A stretch of DNA of 25,404 nt. Source: CAZJDV01 sp964544865 (GTDB lineage: Bacteria; Chloroflexota; Dehalococcoidia; Lucifugimonadales; CAJWER01). The stretch spans positions 1 to 25,404 of the forward strand of contig CAZJDV010000029.1 in assembly GCA_964544865.1 (NCBI GenBank), in the 5' to 3' direction. Under the pieces are notes generated by a model, which had not been told where the DNA came from, did no database searches, and worked only from the letters and a program-made list of their open reading frames with translations. Shown here one piece after another: positions 22,571 through 25,404 of this stretch (its first letter is position 1; each line of letters starts with the position of its first letter). A program made the translations under genes and the position numbers.

Positions 22571-25404
22571 TTAGCGGCCCGGCGGACCTTGGCCTCCACC
22601 AGGGCTGTCGTCTTCTTCCTCGACCTGACGCTCTTCAGGCTCGGCCGTAGGCTCCTTGGTTGGCTCCTCTGACTCGGCCTGCGACTCGTCGTCGGCCGGT
22701 GGCTCATCCTCAGGCGACGGACCCGCCGGAGGCGGAGGTGGCAACGGCTGCTGCGCTCGGATGACGATGAAGTAGTAGGCCGCTCCACCTCCACCGGCGA
22801 CTACTATCAGGCCGATGATTATGATGAGCACAATCGACGTGCCCTCGTCAGGCTCAACTACAGGCACTGCGGGCGTTGCCGTCGACGTGGGCGTGGGCGG
22901 CGCCGACGTGGCGGACGGTGTCGGGACCACGACGGCAGAGGTCGGCGTCGGCACAGCGGTGGCGACCGGCGTCGGCGTCGCCGGAGGCCTGGAGGTTGCG
23001 GTCGCCGTTGCCGCAGGGGTCGCCCTGGGAGTCGCGGTGGCGGTCGGAGCAACTGTCGGCGCCACCGTCGGTGCCACCGTCGGTGCCGCCGTCGGTGCCA
23101 CCGGAGCAGGTGTAGGCGTTGCCGTCGCCCTGGGAGTCGCGGTGGCGGTCGCTACAGAAGGCGGCCTGGCCGTCGGGGTATTCGTCGGCGTTGCGGTCGG
23201 AACGGGTGTCGCCGTCGCAGTGGGGGTGGCTGTCGCCGCCGCCCCGACCGCGAAGTTACCCACGTGCCGGTCGATGCGTACCTCGTAGCCGCCCTGGCTG
23301 GCGGCAACATCAAACGACAATGGCACCGTAACACCGGGTGCTATGAGGACACTCTGTGTGCTGTGCACCAGGGAGTTGAGCCAGAGCGCCGCGACATACT
23401 GCAACGTACTTGACGTCAGATTCGTGACCTGAACCTGGACGGTCACGCTTCCACCCTCCTGGATCACGGTTTGCGACAAGAACGGCTCGACCTTGTCCAC
23501 TCGGAACTGTACTTCAGGTGCCTCTGTATTTCCTGTAATCGACCAGGTCGAGAAGCCGGGGATCGCCAGGCTAAAGAAAATGCGCTCTTCGTCCTCCCGT
23601 ACGCGCTTGACGAGAGAGGGCTGCCATGCTTGCTGCACCTCGTCGAAGCGGCTGAAATGTAGGGACCATTCGTGAATCTGGTTCGCATCGAGCCAGGATT
23701 TCGCGATGGAAAGCGTGACGTGGCTCGTGATGATATCCACGTCCTCCAGCCCCTCGCGAGTGAACCTGACGTACCCCTGGGTGACAGGGTTACCCTCAGC
23801 ATCCACTTCTGTGTATAGGGTGCGGCCTGACCGCAAGTCTGGCACGTCCGGTGCGACCAGGTTGTTCACGTCTATACGGGCTCCAACCGGAGCAGTGGCG
23901 AACTTGCCAAGTATCTGGTGGATCGGATCGGGCGATCCCAGGGCTGCCCATTCTGCGAGCCCAGACGCGTCCATCCCGACTTGAGGCTGTTCTTCCGGCA
24001 CCCAGAGCTCCGTTTGTATGAACTCTCCTAGGCGCTCAAGAGCCTCCGGGTTCCGGGCGGGCCCTCTTCCCAGCGCATCTACCGTTGCGCCCGTGTTTCG
24101 CTTCGCCGCCGACTTCATCGCGTTGCCGGTGGCCTCAGCATCCTGCTTCGTGGAGCTAGTAAGGGCGTCGCCAACTGCTTGGGGGTCTCGTGCCGCCGAC
24201 TCAGCAATAGCGGCCCCCGTCGATTCAGGGTCCGCCTTGGCAGCATTCGCCAGCGCTTCACCAGTGGCCACCGCGTCAGCATTGGCCGCGCTGGCGATTG
24301 CATGACCGGTGGAGACAGGGTCATCTTGCGCGGCCCTTGCAACGACCCTACCGATGGATTCTGGGTCCTGCTTTGCGGCATTGGCGATCGCGTGACCCGT
24401 GGACTCTGGGTCCGCAGCCGCTGCCTTGGCGATGGCCCTACCAGTGGAATCCGAGTCTTCCTGAGCAGCCCATGCAAGTACGTGCCCGGTAGACTCCGCG
24501 TCCTGTTGGGCAGCCGTCACCAGTGCGAGACCGGTCGCTTCTGCGTCTTCCTTGGCCGCGCTGGCGAGGGCCTTGCCGATCTGCTCCGGGTATTCCTTAG
24601 CTGCCTGGGCCAGGGCACGGCCAACTGCGACCGGGTCACTCTTTGCGGCTTCCGCTAAGACCTTACCGGTTGCGACAGCATCGGACCTGGCCGCCTCAGC
24701 GATCGCTTTGGCGGCGGCGACCAAGTCGGCACCCGCGGCTTGTGCGACTGCCGCACCAGTGGCCTCCAGGTTCGCCTTCATTGCTTCGAGAATGATCTGG
24801 CCGGCCGCGACTGCGTCCTTGTCCGCGACATCGGCGAGCATCCGACCGGCCTTGGTCGCGTCCGTCGCTGTCATCTCGGCGATGATATTGCCCGCTACCT
24901 CGGGGTCGGTCTGTGCGATGCTCCATAGGATATCGGCTGCGGCGTCGCGGTCGGATTCGGCAGCGTCGGCCAGCGCGTCGGCTGCCGCTTTGATGTCGGT
25001 AGTCGCCAGTGCCGCCAAGCCGACGGCGGCCGCCCCGGTGTCCGCCAGCAAACCCTCTGTAGTCACAGGCGTCGGGACAGCGGCCGCAGGGGCCGCAGCG
25101 GCCGCAGCGGCCGGAGCAGGTGTCGGCGTTGCCGTAGCTGGTATGAAAAAAATAGGCGCTGATGTCGGTGTCACCGTAGGCGTTGCTGTTGGTGCTGAGG
25201 GCGCCTTTGCAGTCGTGCAAGCATCATCCGAGGCTGTGGCTGCAGCCCCCGCAGCGGCTGAGAGGTCAACGATCAAGTCGACTCGCTCGGCAGCGCCCGA
25301 AGAAAAGGGAATGGACGTGCGGGGACTGCTATCTATGGGCGCACCGGCTGCTGTTTTTCTTTGAGCTGTGGCCTGTATTCCCGAGACAAAGAAAACGACA
25401 GCTT
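22571..25404 (-). CDS. Large cell-surface protein with 15-residue repeats, PGF-pre-PGF-like and CARDB-like domains, TP stalk and membrane anchor; 5' partial
   Basis: The frame stays open to the window edge. Beyond a possible TTG at 25276 it continues upstream with AVVFFVSGIQATA, like the end of a signal peptide, so the start lies outside. Numbering from 25276, residues 25-72 are a Thr/Pro/Ala linker. Residues 94-408 are 21 consecutive 15-residue repeats. Residues about 485-582 resemble the PGF-pre-PGF domain (ends IPGFSTWSITGN), and 586-675 a CARDB-like beta-sandwich (GGSVTVQVQVTNLTSSTLQY). Residues 679-808 are a TP-rich stalk, and about 812-836 a transmembrane helix (TSIVLIIIIGLIVVAGGGG). 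The tail is Pro/Glu-rich and acidic. The expected location is anchored to the membrane and exposed on the surface. Function is unknown; adhesion, envelope scaffolding or cargo display are inferences. Its 3' end abuts the strong terminator. Confidence 0.88.
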   Translation of the reverse strand, partial: AVVFFVSGIQATAQRKTAAGAPIDSSPRTSIPFSSGAAERVDLIVDLSAAAGAAATASDDACTTAKAPSAPTATPTVTPTSAPIFFIPATATPTPAPAAAAAAAPAAAVPTPVTTEGLLADTGAAAVGLAALATTDIKAAADALADAAESDRDAAADILWSIAQTDPEVAGNIIAEMTATDATKAGRMLADVADKDAVAAGQIILEAMKANLEATGAAVAQAAGADLVAAAKAIAEAARSDAVATGKVLAEAAKSDPVAVGRALAQAAKEYPEQIGKALASAAKEDAEATGLALVTAAQQDAESTGHVLAWAAQEDSDSTGRAIAKAAAADPESTGHAIANAAKQDPESIGRVVARAAQDDPVSTGHAIASAANADAVATGEALANAAKADPESTGAAIAESAARDPQAVGDALTSSTKQDAEATGNAMKSAAKRNTGATVDALGRGPARNPEALERLGEFIQTELWVPEEQPQVGMDASGLAEWAALGSPDPIHQILGKFATAPVGARIDVNNLVAPDVPDLRSGRTLYTEVDAEGNPVTQGYVRFTREGLEDVDIITSHVTLSIAKSWLDANQIHEWSLHFSRFDEVQQAWQPSLVKRVREDEERIFFSLAIPGFSTWSITGNTEAPEVQFRVDKVEPFLSQTVIQEGGSVTVQVQVTNLTSSTLQYVAALWLNSLVHSTQSVLIAPGVTVPLSFDVAASQGGYEVRIDRHVGNFAVGAAATATPTATATPVPTATPTNTPTARPPSVATATATPRATATPTPAPVAPTAAPTVAPTVAPTVAPTATATPRATPAATATATSRPPATPTPVATAVPTPTSAVVVPTPSATSAPPTPTSTATPAVPVVEPDEGTSIVLIIIIGLIVVAGGGGAAYYFIVIRAQQPLPPPPPAGPSPEDEPPADDESQAESEEPTKEPTAEPEERQVEEEDDSPGGGQGPPGR
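23055..23102 (-). repeat. Four 12-nt repeats in the TP-rich stalk
   Basis: Four near-identical 12-nt units (plus strand GTCGGYGCCRCC) encode APT-V/A tetrapeptides in the stalk (read as TAAPTVAPTVAPTVAPT). They show little divergence, unlike the 45-nt units, and are likely to vary in number between strains. Confidence 0.8.
24053..24997 (-). repeat. 21 tandem 45-nt units encoding a 15-residue repeat
   Basis: Every unit is exactly 15 residues with no insertion. The consensus is about D-P-E-S-T-G-x-A-I-A-x-A-A-K-x, for example DPESTGHAIANAAKQ, DPESIGRVVARAAQD and DAVATGKVLAEAAKS. Most conserved are position 1 (Asp, rarely Asn or Tyr), position 6 (Gly), 8-10 (Ala, Ile/Leu/Val, Ala) and 12-13 (Ala). 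The first and last units are the most diverged. The units differ at DNA level, so the array is old and not a recent slippage product. Asp-Pro as helix cap and the regular Ala face suggest short stacked helices. Confidence 0.92.

Noticed and set aside
22815..23288. Plus-strand frame of 157 codons rich in Gly, Val and Ala
   Set aside because: It is the antisense shadow of the TP-rich stalk of the surface protein.
24053..24997. Regular 45-nt periodicity as a possible CRISPR array
   Set aside because: The units have no constant repeat/variable spacer division and form a continuous protein-coding frame with a 15-residue repeat.
24552..25364. Plus-strand frame of 270 codons rich in Ala and Ser
   Set aside because: It is the antisense shadow of the 15-residue repeat region. 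The minus-strand frame has exact phase, domains and a terminator at its end.

Overview
The window is GC-rich bacterial DNA, about 60% or more by eye. It carries dispersed catabolic genes, tandem paralogues and a large surface protein. Gene content (short actinobacterial-type RtcB, paired NHL proteins, many amidohydrolase, PIG-L, aldolase and cyclase genes, a PGF-type surface protein with a TP-rich stalk) suggests an environmental Chloroflexota, probably a SAR202 or Dehalococcoidia relative. That placement is inference; no rRNA or ribosomal protein is present to anchor it.

Layout: (1) 1-5.9 kb: the C-terminal part of an ASPIC/UnbV FG-GAP protein, a HAD hydrolase, an AIR-synthase-like protein, an orphan NuoN C-terminus, a PIG-L deacetylase, an unknown beta-rich protein and a frameshifted cyclase. 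(2) 5.9-8.0 kb: an RtcB RNA ligase with a fused N-terminal Cys/His domain, preceded on the same strand by a tightly packed tRNA array. The array has five well-formed tRNAs (Gly, Met, Ile, Val, Arg), one degenerate tRNA, one Leu-type tRNA lacking the 3' half of its anticodon arm, and a 43-nt CCA-ending mini-element in the eighth slot. (3) 8.0-10.5 kb: poorly coding DNA with an amidohydrolase interrupted by an amber codon, remnants of other genes, tRNA-Pro(CGG), and a consensus-like promoter placed directly before a terminator-like hairpin. (4) 10.5-16 kb: a tandem pair of threonine-dehydratase-like genes of identical length overlapping by ATGA, a DegT-type aminotransferase, a second amidohydrolase, a pirin with an internal TGA and a truncated NAD(P)-binding protein. 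(5) 16-22.4 kb: SbcC, a HpcH/HpaI aldolase, a tandem pair of NHL beta-propellers and a DUF1801 protein. (6) 22.5-25.4 kb: a large cell-surface protein, open at the window edge, with 21 consecutive 15-residue repeats, PGF-pre-PGF-like and CARDB-like domains, a TP-rich stalk, a membrane anchor and an acidic tail.

The two most original features are the irregular tRNA array beside the fused RtcB and the 15-residue-repeat surface protein. A second theme is the number of damaged genes between 3 and 16 kb: one frameshift, two in-frame stops, three truncated remnants and irregular tRNAs. This may be real decay around a tRNA-linked recombination site, or consensus errors in an assembled genome. The sequence alone cannot separate these.
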